64,000 bases of DNA, taken from DATEPR01 sp036279295. GTDB taxonomy: Bacteria; Actinomycetota; Actinomycetes; Mycobacteriales; Pseudonocardiaceae. Shown piece by piece: positions 8,874 through 17,379 of the stretch. Made by a program: the position numbers and the translations under genes. Location of the stretch: the NCBI GenBank assembly GCA_036279295.1, contig DASUJK010000129.1:1-64000 (forward strand). Direction: 5' to 3'. The notes beneath the pieces were generated by a model. That model saw nothing but the letters and a program-made list of their open reading frames with translations, was not told where the DNA came from and searched no databases. The first letter of the stretch is position 1. Each line of letters starts with the position of its first letter.

Positions 8874-10190
8874 ATGACGGACGACCTGTTGGCCCGGCAT
8901 CGCGCTGTCCTGCCGAAGTGGCTGGCCCTGTACTACGACGAGCCCATCGAGATCGTCGGTGCCAGCGGCCGGCGGGTGACCGACGCCGCCGGACGCACCT
9001 ACCTGGACTTCTTCGCCGGCATCCTGACCAACGCGATCGGCTACGACATCGCCGAGATCAGCGACGCGGTCCGCGCCCAGCTGGACACCGGCGTGCTGCA
9101 CACGTCGACGCTCTACCTCATCCGCCAGCAGATCGAGCTGGCCGAACAGATCGCCGAGCTGTCCGGCATCCCGGACGCGAAGGTCTTCTTCACCAACTCC
9201 GGCACCGAGGCCAACGAGACCGCCCTGATGCTGGCCACCCAGGCCCGCCGCAGCAACCAGGTCCTCGCGCTGCGCAACTCCTACCACGGCCGCGGCTTCG
9301 GCACGATCGCCATCACCGGCAACCGCGGCTGGTCGGCCACCTCGCTGCACCCGCTGAACGTGAGCTACGTGCAGGGCGGCTACCGCTACCGCAGCCCGTT
9401 CCGCGACCTGTCCGACGCCGATTACATCGCCGCCTGCGTCGCCGACCTGCGGGACGTGATCCAGACCACGACCGCAGGTGACGTGGCCTGCATGATCGCC
9501 GAGCCGATCCAGGGTGTCGGCGGGTTCGCCGTGCCGCCGGACGGCCTGTTCCGCGCGTTCAAGGAAGTGCTCGACGAGTTCGGCATCCTGTTCATCTCCG
9601 ACGAGGTGCAGACCGGCTGGGGACGGACCGGCGAACACTTCTGGGGCATCCAGGCACACGGCGTCACACCGGACGCGATGACGTTCGCCAAGGGCCTCGG
9701 CAACGGTCTGGCCATCGGCGGCGTGGTGGCCAGGGGCGACCTGATGGACGCCATCACCGCCAACTCGATCTCCACGTTCGGCGGCAACCCGGTGGCCACG
9801 GCGGGCGCCAAGGCAGTGCTGAAGTACTTGCTGGACAACGACTTGCAGGCCAACGCGGCCAAACTGGGCGACCGGTTGATCGGCGGTCTGCGCGACGCGG
9901 CCGACGGCCACGGCGTGGTCGGCGACGTGCGCGGCAAGGGCCTGATGATCGGCGTCGAGCTGGTCACACCGGGTGGCAGCCAGCCGAGCCCGCAGGCCGC
10001 CACGATGGCGATGGAGGCCACGAAGGAGCGCGGCCTGCTGATCGGCAAGGGCGGCCTGCACGGCAACGTGTTGCGTATCGCCCCGCCGATGTCGCTCACC
10101 GAGGACGAGGTCGAGGAAGCGCTCGGCATCATGGCTGAGGTAATCCAGGTAGTCGACACAGCCGTCACCGACGAGGAGCTGTCCCGATGA
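8874..10190 (+). CDS. Class III PLP aminotransferase (beta-alanine/GABA type)
   Basis: 438 residues, fold type I class III aminotransferase. The PLP region is clear: SGTEANETALMLA (phosphate-binding), NSYHGRGFG, LFISDEVQTGWGRTG (Asp243) and MTFAKGLGNGLAIGG with the Schiff-base Lys273. It transfers the amino group of an omega-amino acid to pyruvate, 2-oxoglutarate or glyoxylate. The next gene overlaps it by 4 nt and encodes a (methyl)malonate-semialdehyde dehydrogenase, so beta-alanine (giving malonate semialdehyde) or 3-aminoisobutyrate (giving methylmalonate semialdehyde) is the likely substrate, connecting it to the pyrimidine-type operon at 1-4.7 kb. Exact acceptor not deducible. Confidence 0.9.
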   Translation: MTDDLLARHRAVLPKWLALYYDEPIEIVGASGRRVTDAAGRTYLDFFAGILTNAIGYDIAEISDAVRAQLDTGVLHTSTLYLIRQQIELAEQIAELSGIPDAKVFFTNSGTEANETALMLATQARRSNQVLALRNSYHGRGFGTIAITGNRGWSATSLHPLNVSYVQGGYRYRSPFRDLSDADYIAACVADLRDVIQTTTAGDVACMIAEPIQGVGGFAVPPDGLFRAFKEVLDEFGILFISDEVQTGWGRTGEHFWGIQAHGVTPDAMTFAKGLGNGLAIGGVVARGDLMDAITANSISTFGGNPVATAGAKAVLKYLLDNDLQANAAKLGDRLIGGLRDAADGHGVVGDVRGKGLMIGVELVTPGGSQPSPQAATMAMEATKERGLLIGKGGLHGNVLRIAPPMSLTEDEVEEALGIMAEVIQVVDTAVTDEELSR

Positions 10191-11680
10191 CCAACCGCAT
10201 CACGCACTGGATCGACGGCAAGCCCTGGGGCGGGGTCGCCGAGCGGACCGGCAAGGTCTACGACCCGGCCACCGGCCAGGTCGCCGCCAACGTCGACTTC
10301 GCCACCGAGGCGGACGTCGACGAAGCCGTCGAGGCGGCGCGCAACGCCTGGGAGAGCTGGCGGACCACGTCGCTGACCAAGCGCGCCAACGTGCTGTTCG
10401 GGTTCCGTGAGCTGCTCAACCAGCGCAAGTCCGAGCTGGCCGCGATCGTGACCAACGAGCACGGCAAGGTGCTCTCCGACGCGGCGGGCGAGGTGCAGCG
10501 GGCGCTGGAGTCGGTGGAGTACGCGTGCGGCATCCCGCAGCTGCTCAAGGGTGACTACAGCGAGAACGCCTCCACCAGGGTCGACGTCTACTCGATCCGC
10601 CAGCCAGTCGGTGTCGTCGGCATCATCTCGCCGTTCAACTTCCCGGCCATGGTGCCCCTGTGGTTCGCGCCCAACGCCATCGCGTGCGGCAACGCCGTGG
10701 TGCTCAAGCCGAGCGAGAAGGACCCGTCGGCGGCCAACTTCATGGCCGAGCTGTGGGCCGAGGCCGGTCTGCCCGACGGCGTGTTCAACGTCGTGCACGG
10801 CGACAAGGTGGCCGTGGACCGGATTCTGGACCACCCGAAGGTGCGGGCCGTGTCGTTCGTCGGGTCCACGCCGATCGCCAAGTACGTCTACAGCCGGGGC
10901 ACGGGCAACGGCAAACGTGTGCAGGCCCTTGGTGGCGCGAAGAACCACATGGTTGTGCTGCCCGACGCCGACATCGAACTGGCCGCCGACGCCGCCGTGT
11001 CCGCCGGGTTCGGCTCGGCGGGGGAGCGGTGCATGGCCATCTCGGTCGTGGTCGCCGTCGGCCAGACGGCCGACCCGCTGATTTCGGCGATCAGGGACCG
11101 CATCACCGGCCTGAAGGTCGGCGACGGCAGGCGTTCGTGCGACATGGGACCACTGGTCACCGCCGCCCACCGGGACAAGGTGGTGTCCTATTTGGACGCT
11201 GGTGTGGCCGAAGGTGCCACGCTCGCGGTGGACGGCCGTGGTCACGATGTGGACGGCGACGCGGCAGGTTTCTGGCTCGGCCCGACGCTGTTCGACCGCG
11301 TCACGCCGGGCATGTCCGTGTACACCGACGAGATCTTCGGCCCGGTACTCTCCGTCGTGCGGGTGTCCACTTACGACGATGCCCTGGACCTGGTCAACGC
11401 CAATCCCTACGGCAACGGCACCGCCATCTTCACCAACGACGGCGGCGCGGCCCGGCGGTTCCAGAACGAGGTCGAGGTCGGCATGGTCGGCGTGAACGTG
11501 CCGATCCCGGTGCCGGTCGCGTACTACTCGTTCGGCGGCCGGAAGGACTCGCTGTTCGGCGACTCGCACGCCTACGGCCCGGACGGCATCCACTTCTTCA
11601 CCAGGAGCAAGGTGGTCACCAGCCGCTGGCTCGACCCGTCGCACGGTGGTGTCAACCTGGGGTTCCCGCAGAACTCATGA
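10187..11680 (+). CDS. mmsA: CoA-acylating (methyl)malonate-semialdehyde dehydrogenase
   Basis: 497 residues of the aldehyde dehydrogenase superfamily with the MmsA-type N-terminus THWIDGKPWGG and a long NAD-binding half. The catalytic cysteine is Cys282 in GSAGERCMAISV. The VGxNVPIPVPVAYYSFGGRKDS segment near residue 440 is characteristic of MmsA, which converts methylmalonate or malonate semialdehyde to propionyl- or acetyl-CoA with CO2 release. Coupled to the aminotransferase by ATGA. Completes a beta-alanine to acetyl-CoA route. Its 3' end overlaps the convergent hydrolase gene by 29 nt. Confidence 0.93.
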   Translation: MTNRITHWIDGKPWGGVAERTGKVYDPATGQVAANVDFATEADVDEAVEAARNAWESWRTTSLTKRANVLFGFRELLNQRKSELAAIVTNEHGKVLSDAAGEVQRALESVEYACGIPQLLKGDYSENASTRVDVYSIRQPVGVVGIISPFNFPAMVPLWFAPNAIACGNAVVLKPSEKDPSAANFMAELWAEAGLPDGVFNVVHGDKVAVDRILDHPKVRAVSFVGSTPIAKYVYSRGTGNGKRVQALGGAKNHMVVLPDADIELAADAAVSAGFGSAGERCMAISVVVAVGQTADPLISAIRDRITGLKVGDGRRSCDMGPLVTAAHRDKVVSYLDAGVAEGATLAVDGRGHDVDGDAAGFWLGPTLFDRVTPGMSVYTDEIFGPVLSVVRVSTYDDALDLVNANPYGNGTAIFTNDGGAARRFQNEVEVGMVGVNVPIPVPVAYYSFGGRKDSLFGDSHAYGPDGIHFFTRSKVVTSRWLDPSHGGVNLGFPQNS

Positions 11681-12500
11681 GGAACCGAGCCATTTCTCGC
11701 GCGACAAGGGCGGGCTCGTCCAGCATCGAGAGGACATAGGCACCGGGCACCTCGGCGTACCGGCTGTGCGGCAGCAGTGCCGCGAGCCGGTGCCCGTGCT
11801 CGGGTGGCATCACGCGGTTGTCCGGCGACCACAGCACCAGCGCCGCACCCTGGAACCCGCGCAGCGCCTCGGTGTCCCGGATGAGCGTGGCATTGTCGAA
11901 CGTGGACCGGCAGTAGGCCAGCAGATCCCGTCGCACGCCGGCGTCACGCAGCAGCGGCTCGGTCCACCGCCGTATCAAGGCGTCCGGCAGCGGCTGCCGC
12001 GCCATCTGCCCGAACAGCGGTGGCAGCCTGCGCAGCCAGCCGAGCCGCAGCTGACGCGCGGCGAACCGGAGGCCGCCGGGCAGCCGAACCGCGAGCATCA
12101 CCATGCGGCCGGGCAGTCCGGGCGGGAAGTTGTCGAACGCTTCGCACGGCAGGATCACCTGTCGCGAAACCCGCTGGTCCAGTCCCCGTGCGGTGAGGAA
12201 CAGCGCCCCACCCCAGTCGCTGTGCACGAGTGTCACATCGGCCAGGTCCAGTGCGTCCAGGAACTCGGCCACCAGCCGCACCTGGCCGGCCAGGGACAGG
12301 TCGGCGCCCGGTTTCATCGCCCGCCGATGCGCCCCCAACGGCAGCACCGGCCGGAGGTAGCGATGCCCGTTCGGCAACAGCGGCAGCACCTGGTCCCACA
12401 CCGTGTGGTCCATCAGCAACCCGTGCAGCAGGACCACCGGTGGCCCCGCGCCCACCTCGTCGTACTCGATGACACCGGCTGACAGTTCGACGGTCCGCAT
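11652..12500 (-). CDS. Alpha/beta-hydrolase, haloalkane-dehalogenase-like, lacking the usual catalytic His
   Basis: 282 residues. Oxyanion segment VVLLHGLLMDHTVW; nucleophile elbow VHSDWGGALF, in which Asp95 rather than Ser takes the nucleophile place as in haloalkane dehalogenases; acid candidate Asp227 in LWSPDNRVMPPEHG. The position where the catalytic His normally sits (GAxH-F/x) reads VPGAYVLSMLDEPALV, with Tyr255 instead. It may therefore be a non-hydrolytic or altered-mechanism family member. Divergent from a TetR regulator (54 nt between starts) that overlaps it with operator-like palindromes and probably represses it. Confidence 0.82.
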   Translation of the reverse strand: MRTVELSAGVIEYDEVGAGPPVVLLHGLLMDHTVWDQVLPLLPNGHRYLRPVLPLGAHRRAMKPGADLSLAGQVRLVAEFLDALDLADVTLVHSDWGGALFLTARGLDQRVSRQVILPCEAFDNFPPGLPGRMVMLAVRLPGGLRFAARQLRLGWLRRLPPLFGQMARQPLPDALIRRWTEPLLRDAGVRRDLLAYCRSTFDNATLIRDTEALRGFQGAALVLWSPDNRVMPPEHGHRLAALLPHSRYAEVPGAYVLSMLDEPALVAREMARFLMSSAGTPG

Positions 12501-12513
12501 ACGTGCCTCCCGC

Positions 12514-12543
12514 TAGAACGATCGATCTAGAATGAATGTTCTA
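12514..12543. promoter_or_regulatory. Double palindromic TetR operator
   Basis: Two 16-bp palindromes overlap by two bases: TAGAACGATCGATCTA (12514-12529, one mismatched pair) and TAGAATGAATGTTCTA (12528-12543, arms TAGAA/TTCTA). They lie between the hydrolase and the TetR gene and resemble sites of LmrA/YxaF-type TetR proteins. The second covers an in-frame ATG at 12536, favouring GTG 12554 as the regulator's start. Confidence 0.7.
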
Positions 12544-12553
12544 CCATACTCGG

Positions 12554-13159
12554 GTGAAGACCGACCAGCGGATCGTGCGCGCGATGGCTGAGCTGCTGCG
12601 TGTGCAGGGCTACGCGGCCACCGGCATCCAGCAACTGGCCAAGGCCGCCGACGCGCCGACCGGGTCGATCTATCACCACTTCAAGGGCGGCAAGGTCGAG
12701 ATCGCGGCGCGGGCGCTGCGCGAGAGCGGCGCGGTCTACATCCAACTGCTGCCGCTGCTGCTGGACCGGCACCCAGACCTGGACACCGCGATCGAAGCCG
12801 CGTTCACGGCGGCGGCCGAGGACATCGAGCACACCGGCTGGGCCAACATGTGCCCGGTCGGCACCGTCACCGGCGAGATCGCCGACACCGAGCCCGCGCT
12901 GCGGGAGGTCGCGGCCGAGGTGATCGAGTCCTGGATCGACCAGGGCACGGCCTATTTCGCGCAACGGGGCCTGTCGACGACCGACGCCCGCGCGGCCATG
13001 TACGCCGTGCTCGCCGCGCTGGAGGGTGCGTTCATCCTCGCGCGGGGACAGCGGTCCACCGAACCACTGCTGGCCGCCGGTCGCGCGATGGCGACCTATG
13101 TAGCCACACTGCCTCTCAGGACGACACAGCCGATTACCGCTGACCACCCGTTTTCCTGA
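12554..13159 (+). CDS. TetR-family regulator (LmrA/YxaF-like)
   Basis: About 201 residues from GTG 12554 (an upstream in-frame ATG at 12536 lies inside the operator). The N-terminal helix-turn-helix is RIVRAMAELLRVQGYAATGIQQLAKAADAPTGSIYHHFKGGK, followed by a ligand-binding domain containing CPVGTVTGEIADTEPALREV, typical of the LmrA/YxaF subgroup. It is divergent from the dehalogenase-like hydrolase with two overlapping palindromes in the shared promoter, so auto-repression and repression of the hydrolase gene are expected. Inducer unknown. Confidence 0.9.
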   Translation: MKTDQRIVRAMAELLRVQGYAATGIQQLAKAADAPTGSIYHHFKGGKVEIAARALRESGAVYIQLLPLLLDRHPDLDTAIEAAFTAAAEDIEHTGWANMCPVGTVTGEIADTEPALREVAAEVIESWIDQGTAYFAQRGLSTTDARAAMYAVLAALEGAFILARGQRSTEPLLAAGRAMATYVATLPLRTTQPITADHPFS

Positions 13160-13169
13160 AATTTTCAGG
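13155..13169 (+). terminator. Short hairpin at the end of the TetR gene
   Basis: CCTGAAATTTTCAGG, a near-perfect palindrome overlapping the stop codon and followed by GGTTTTC. The stem is short, so terminator strength is doubtful. Confidence 0.4.
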
Positions 13170-13316
13170 GTTTTCACGCGGTTTCGGCTGGCCTGGGCCG
13201 GTCGGCTCGACGCTCCCTGTACAGCAAGCCAGCAGGTACCTAACTTCTTGACCGGTCATGACTCGCCCCCACGTGGCGACTCGGCCTCTGGACATCGCTG
13301 TCGTGAGGAGAACCGC

Positions 13317-15161
13317 ATGAAATTGAATTTCTTACGTGGCAACGGGCGGTCCGGCATGCGCCGGGGTGTAGCCATTGCCGGTGCCCTCCTGATGGGGGCG
13401 GGGGTGATCGCGGTAGCCACAACGCAGGCCAGTGCCGCAGCCAGCGGCTGTTCGGTCACCTACACCGTCACCACCCAGTGGAACACCGGTTTCGGGGCGG
13501 ACATCCAGTTCACCAATCTGGGCTCACCGATCGCAGGCTGGACCTTCAGCTTCTCGTTCGCCAACGGCCAGACCGTGACCGGCGGCTGGAACGGCACCTG
13601 GACGCAGTCCGGCGCCAAGGTCACGGTGACCGACGCGGGCTGGAACGCAGCCATCGCGACCGGTGGCACCGTGGACATCGGCTCCAACTTCGCGTGGTCC
13701 GGTAGCAACACGAACCCCACGGCGTTCACGCTGAACGGTGTGGCGTGCGACGGTGGCACGACGACCCCGCCGCCGACCACGACCACGGCCGCACCGCCAC
13801 CCACCACCACGACGGCAGCGCCGCCGCCGACCACCACGGTGGCCACGACGCCGCCCACGACGACGGTTTCGACCACGCCGCCGCCGCCCGGCACCCATGT
13901 CGCCGACCCGTTCACCGGCGCGACCCCGTACCTCAACCCGGACTACGTGGCCGAGGTCAACGCGAACGCGACCACGGCGGCCCAGCGTTCCGTCGCCAAC
14001 AACCAGACCGCGATCTGGCTGGACACCATGAGCGCGATCGCAGGCGGTGGCACCACCGGGCGGACCGGCCTGACCGCGCAGTTGAACGACGCGCTGGCCA
14101 AGACGACCGCTCCGGAGACCGTCGAGATCGTGGTCTACGACCTGCCGGGTCGTGACTGTGCCGCACTGGCGTCCAACGGTGAGATCCCGGCGACCGCGGC
14201 GGGCCTCGCCACCTACGAGTCGTCCTACATCGACCCGATCGCCTCGATCCTCAGCCAGGCCAAGTACGCCAGCAGCAACCTGCGGATCGTGGCCGTCATC
14301 GAGCCGGACTCGCTGCCGAACGTCGTGACCAACCAGGGCATGGCGAACTGCGCGGCCTCGACCCCGTTCTACGAGGCCGGCATCACGTACGCGTTGAACA
14401 AGCTGCACGCGATCCCCAACGTGTACAACTACCTGGACATCGCGCACTCCGCGTGGCTGGGCTGGCCGAACAACATGACGGGCACCCCCGCCGTGTACAA
14501 CAAGGTCGTCCTGGGCACCACGGCCGGCTACGCCAGCATCGACGGGTTCATCAGCGACACGGCGAACTACACCCCGACGCAGGAGCCGTTCCTGACCAAC
14601 CCGAACCTCAATGTCGGCGGACAGCAGCTCGACTCGGCGCTGTTCTACCAGTTCAACCCGACGTTCGACGAGCTGACCTACGACACCCAGATGTTCAACA
14701 CGTTGGTGGGCGCGGGTTTCCCGGCCACCAAGAAGTTCCTGATCGACACGTCCCGCAACGGATGGGGCGGCCCGAACCGGCCGACCGCACTGAACAGCAC
14801 GCCGACGAACCCGGAGGCGTACGTCCAGGCGAACGCGATCGACAAGCGTCCGTTCCGTGGCGACTGGTGCAACCAGGCCGGTGCCGGTATCGGCGCGCGG
14901 CCGACCGACCAGCCGTTCGGCTCGTCCAGTCCGATCCTGGCCTTCGTGTGGATCAAGCCGCCGGGTGAGTCCGACGGTGACTTCCCGAGTGCCACGCACT
15001 CGCACGGTGACCCGCACTGCGACCCGGCCGGCACCAACACCGACGGCAACGGTGGCACGTACTCGACCGGCTCGCTCTCGGGCTTCGACATCCCGGCGGG
15101 CCAGTTCTACCCGGCCGAGTTCAACCAGCTCGTGGCCAACGCATTCCCGCCGCTCGGCTGA
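13317..15161 (+). CDS. Secreted GH6 cellulase (cellobiohydrolase-like) with N-terminal CBM2
   Basis: 614 residues from ATG 13317 (GAGGAG site 7 nt upstream). Signal peptide about 1-41 ending ASA-A; CBM2 about 43-146 with paired cysteines (SGCSVTY, GVACDG) and three Trp for crystalline-cellulose binding; Pro-Thr linker about 148-195; GH6 catalytic domain to the end. GH6 signatures are VVYDLPGRDCAALASNGE and VIEPDSLPN, where Asp331 is the catalytic acid, plus WIKPPGESDG in the base region. The long active-site loops suggest an exo-acting cellobiohydrolase. No CebR-type box was seen upstream in 13170-13316. With the expansin-CBM2 protein at 25.4 kb it points to cellulose use. Confidence 0.95.
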   Translation: MKLNFLRGNGRSGMRRGVAIAGALLMGAGVIAVATTQASAAASGCSVTYTVTTQWNTGFGADIQFTNLGSPIAGWTFSFSFANGQTVTGGWNGTWTQSGAKVTVTDAGWNAAIATGGTVDIGSNFAWSGSNTNPTAFTLNGVACDGGTTTPPPTTTTAAPPPTTTTAAPPPTTTVATTPPTTTVSTTPPPPGTHVADPFTGATPYLNPDYVAEVNANATTAAQRSVANNQTAIWLDTMSAIAGGGTTGRTGLTAQLNDALAKTTAPETVEIVVYDLPGRDCAALASNGEIPATAAGLATYESSYIDPIASILSQAKYASSNLRIVAVIEPDSLPNVVTNQGMANCAASTPFYEAGITYALNKLHAIPNVYNYLDIAHSAWLGWPNNMTGTPAVYNKVVLGTTAGYASIDGFISDTANYTPTQEPFLTNPNLNVGGQQLDSALFYQFNPTFDELTYDTQMFNTLVGAGFPATKKFLIDTSRNGWGGPNRPTALNSTPTNPEAYVQANAIDKRPFRGDWCNQAGAGIGARPTDQPFGSSSPILAFVWIKPPGESDGDFPSATHSHGDPHCDPAGTNTDGNGGTYSTGSLSGFDIPAGQFYPAEFNQLVANAFPPLG

Positions 15162-15193
15162 TCATCTGGTGATCATCGCGCGGTGACCGGCTT

Positions 15194-15231
15194 CCGGCCC
15201 CGTCCGTGAGACAACTCGCGGACGGGGCCGG
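15194..15231 (+). terminator. Strong hairpin terminator after the GH6 gene
   Basis: Perfect 13-bp stem CCGGCCCCGTCCG / CGGACGGGGCCGG with a 12-nt loop, 32 nt past the cellulase stop. It also faces the end of the convergent 67-residue gene, so it may act on both strands. Confidence 0.8.
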
Positions 15232-15245
15232 AATCCCATTCCCGC

Positions 15246-15449
15246 TCACGTGCCGCGCATCTCCTGGAGTACGTCACCGGCCACGGCTACCAATCTGGCA
15301 AGTCCTTCTTCTGTCATCACCAGATGTAGTGATCCGGTGCCGTGTCCCAGCTCGATCTGCGCTTCCACACGCGAGACTTCGGTGGCCATCTCGCAGTCGC
15401 CGTCGACGTTTACCCACGTGTCCACCGCGATGCCGAGAAACGTGTTCAT
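15246..15449 (-). CDS. Small hypothetical protein next to XRE/DUF397 pair
   Basis: 67 residues (MNTFLGIAVDTWVNVDGDCEM at the start), acidic and beta-rich in appearance, ending in a helical part EEGLARLVAVAGDVLQEM. High third-position GC supports coding. It is divergent from the XRE-DUF5753 gene, sharing the 15450-15620 interval, an arrangement common around such regulators in actinomycetes. Function unknown. Confidence 0.65.
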   Translation of the reverse strand: MNTFLGIAVDTWVNVDGDCEMATEVSRVEAQIELGHGTGSLHLVMTEEGLARLVAVAGDVLQEMRGT

Positions 15450-15541
15450 CGGTGACCTGACTCCCTTGATTCTGTGTTGCTGCTATGTTGCTGCGTATCG
15501 CCTTGCACAGTGTTTGTGCGTTTGGCAATAACTTCAACTCT

Positions 15542-15557
15542 GTTGCGTCAGCGCAAC
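15542..15557. promoter_or_regulatory. Inverted repeat in the XRE promoter region
   Basis: GTTGCG-TCAG-CGCAAC, a perfect 6-bp-arm palindrome about 64 nt before the XRE start and 93 nt before the divergent small gene. Candidate regulator site. The nearby TGTTGCTGCTATGTTGCTGC (about 15477) is a short tandem repetition. Confidence 0.35.
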
Positions 15558-15620
15558 GGGTGACAATTCCAGCAACCTGGTGACGCTATGCTGTTACCGG
15601 CCGACAACACGGAGAGCACG

Positions 15621-16469
15621 ATGGCGAGGACACCGAAGGCCAGGGCGCTCGGCGGGGCGCTGCGCCAGGCTCGCACGGCAAAGGGCATGGTCCTGCGCGA
15701 GTTGGCATCGGCGATCAATCGTGACATCGGTGTGGTCAGCCGATGGGAGACCGGTGACCGGACACCGAAGCCGGAACAGGTGGCGCAGATTCTCACCACA
15801 TTGGGCGTGGGCGGCGATCGGTACGAGGAGATCATGACACTCGCCTACGGCACCGACGAATCGCAGTGGGTGGCGACGACATTGCCGGAACAACGGCAGC
15901 AAATGGCCGCGTACATCGACTGGGAACAAAGTGCGACCCGCATTGTCGAAGTGGCTCCGTTGTTGGTGCCCGGCCTGTTGCAGATCAGCGATTACATTCA
16001 GGCCATCATGACCGCCGGTGGTGTGCCCGACGGTGAGATCGCGTCTCGCGTGACTGGTCGGATCGGGCGTCGAGATGTCATCGAAAAGGCAAAACCGGCG
16101 CGATTGCTGGTGTTGCTGGGGCAGAATGTGCTGAACAACGACATCGGCGGCCGCGAGGTGACGATCGCCCAGGCCAGGCACCTGCTGGAGATGGCGGCAC
16201 GACCCAACATCGAGATCCGGATCATCCCGGATCACAGCGGCTGGCACCCGGATCTGGAAGGTCCCTTCACGCTTGTCGAGGTCGACCCGAGCGAGCGAGG
16301 CTCGATAGTATTCATGGAGACACGCCGGTCGATTTTGATGATGCACGAGGACGAAGATGTCGATGCCTACAAGCAGGCGGTGGACAGGGTCATGCCGGTC
16401 GTCCTGAGCCCGGCCACGTCGATCAAGTTTCTCGCCGACATGGCTCATAACAGATTGGAGAGGAAATGA
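15621..16469 (+). CDS. XRE-family helix-turn-helix regulator with DUF5753
   Basis: About 282 residues from ATG 15621 (GGAGAG site 5 nt before; an upstream in-frame ATG at 15588 is less well placed). HTH at about residues 10-65 (RQARTAKGMVLRELASAIN, GVVSRWETGDRTP); the rest is DUF5753 (ALNxxExxATRI-like WEQSATRIVEVAPLLVPGLLQ, RQDVI-like RRDVIEKAKPARL, DHSGWHPDLEGPFTL). These regulators are abundant in Streptomyces and Pseudonocardiaceae and normally pair with DUF397 proteins, as here (ATGA overlap). Family members such as BldB/WhiJ-locus proteins affect development; the target of this one is unknown. Confidence 0.92.
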   Translation: MARTPKARALGGALRQARTAKGMVLRELASAINRDIGVVSRWETGDRTPKPEQVAQILTTLGVGGDRYEEIMTLAYGTDESQWVATTLPEQRQQMAAYIDWEQSATRIVEVAPLLVPGLLQISDYIQAIMTAGGVPDGEIASRVTGRIGRRDVIEKAKPARLLVLLGQNVLNNDIGGREVTIAQARHLLEMAARPNIEIRIIPDHSGWHPDLEGPFTLVEVDPSERGSIVFMETRRSILMMHEDEDVDAYKQAVDRVMPVVLSPATSIKFLADMAHNRLERK

Positions 16470-16630
16470 CATCCGACGGCACGTGGCGTAAGTCGCGTCG
16501 GAGTCAGAATGGCCAGAACTGCGTTGAGGTCCGGCACACGCTGGACCAGGTGCGTGACTCGAAGAACCCCACCGGCCCAACGCTTCGGGTGGACGTCCCG
16601 TCCCTGGTCCGCGCGCTGAAGGCGCAGTGA
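16466..16630 (+). CDS. DUF397 small protein
   Basis: 54 residues. The pattern WRKSRRSQNGQNCVEVR, then VRDSKNP and a C-terminal V-x-x-L-x-x-A-L helix, is the DUF397 signature. Its ATG overlaps the XRE stop by 4 nt. In known pairs (WhiJ-type systems) the DUF397 protein antagonises the XRE partner. It may work like an antitoxin-type partner; that part is inference. Confidence 0.92.
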   Translation: MTSDGTWRKSRRSQNGQNCVEVRHTLDQVRDSKNPTGPTLRVDVPSLVRALKAQ

Positions 16631-16636
16631 GTTGCC

Positions 16637-16669
16637 GGCTGCCCCTGACCACTGAAGTCCGGGGCAGCC
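16637..16669 (+). terminator. Hairpin terminator after DUF397 gene
   Basis: Perfect 9-bp stem GGCTGCCCC / GGGGCAGCC with a 15-nt loop, 6 nt past the DUF397 stop. Confidence 0.6.
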
Positions 16670-16689
16670 CACCATCCGATCCGCTGATG

Positions 16690-17273
16690 GCCTGCGCAGG
16701 TGCGTGTCGTGTCAGCTTGGCACGTAGAGTGCCGTATTGGGCGTAGTGGTCGGTGTCGCTGCGAGTGAGGCCGAGATAGGGCTTGGCTTCGGGTCGCGTG
16801 TGTTCCCGGCACACTTGGTAGGCCCGCCGGCCACGGTTCTGCCCGCTGGGCTGGTCACGGTCGGCGAACCCGAGGATTTGCAGCACCAGCTTGCGGCCCG
16901 GGCCGACTTGGAAGGGCTCCATGACCCAATCGCCCCGTTGGAGGGTTGCGGGCAGCCGCTGCCACAAGGTCGGCGGGTGCGCCGCATCGACATCTCGGTA
17001 ATGGTCGGCATCCGGGCCGACCACTGCCGGCATGTAGGCGCTGACCACCTCGTCGAAGTACTCGCGGAGCTCGTCCGCCGCCTGGCGATGGTGCTCGACC
17101 AGTTGCCCGTGGACCCATTCGACGGCATCGTGATACTGCCGGGCCACGAGCGCTGGTGGTGTCGTTGAGGCGTCAACCCACCGCTTCGGGTCGTTCCCGG
17201 ATTCGATCGACACCACACAGTGGTGATGCACCGGCATTCCTGGCGGTACCTGACCCCACGAGCTGACCGTCAT
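16690..17273 (-). CDS. Hypothetical protein, 3' end uncertain
   Basis: From ATG 17273 a coding-like minus-strand frame begins MTVSSWGQVPPGMPVHH and has a clearly protein-like amphipathic helix (DAVEWVHGQLVEHHRQAADE, LREYFDEVVSAYMP) and a segment DWVMEPFQVGPGRKLVLQIL. No stop is met where the coding character fades (about 16700); the frame stays open antisense through the DUF397 and XRE genes to 15594, which is unlikely to be real. A one-base shift near 16715 would end it at a TGA at 16712. The gene thus looks truncated or frame-damaged. Its start overlaps a 35-residue zinc-knuckle gene. No family recognised. Confidence 0.45.
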
Positions 17274-17377
17274 GGGTGGACAGCCAAGTGCGGCGCGTTG
17301 CCGACCGTCGCGCCACAGTCGCTGCAGATGATGACAGTGGGATCGGCAGCGAGCAGCGGCCGACCGTGAGCGTCCAT
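17270..17377 (-). CDS. 35-residue putative C2H2 zinc-finger peptide
   Basis: ATG 17377 to TGA 17270. The core IICSDCGATVGNAPHLAVH has the spacing C-x2-C-x8-H-x3-H, a plausible single zinc-binding finger. It starts 2 nt after the stop of the 71-residue gene and its stop overlaps the next start (ATGA), so the three read as one small operon. Too short for most gene finders. Function unknown. Confidence 0.45.
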   Translation of the reverse strand: MDAHGRPLLAADPTVIICSDCGATVGNAPHLAVHP

Positions 17378-17379
17378 GG

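Noticed and set aside
9422..11644. 740-codon minus-strand frame opposite aminotransferase and mmsA
   Set aside because: Antisense shadow of two recognised enzymes, no domain.
15594..16690. Continuation of the 17273 minus-strand frame through the XRE/DUF397 genes
   Set aside because: Would be fully antisense to two well-supported genes and its composition changes; the open frame is an accident of base composition.
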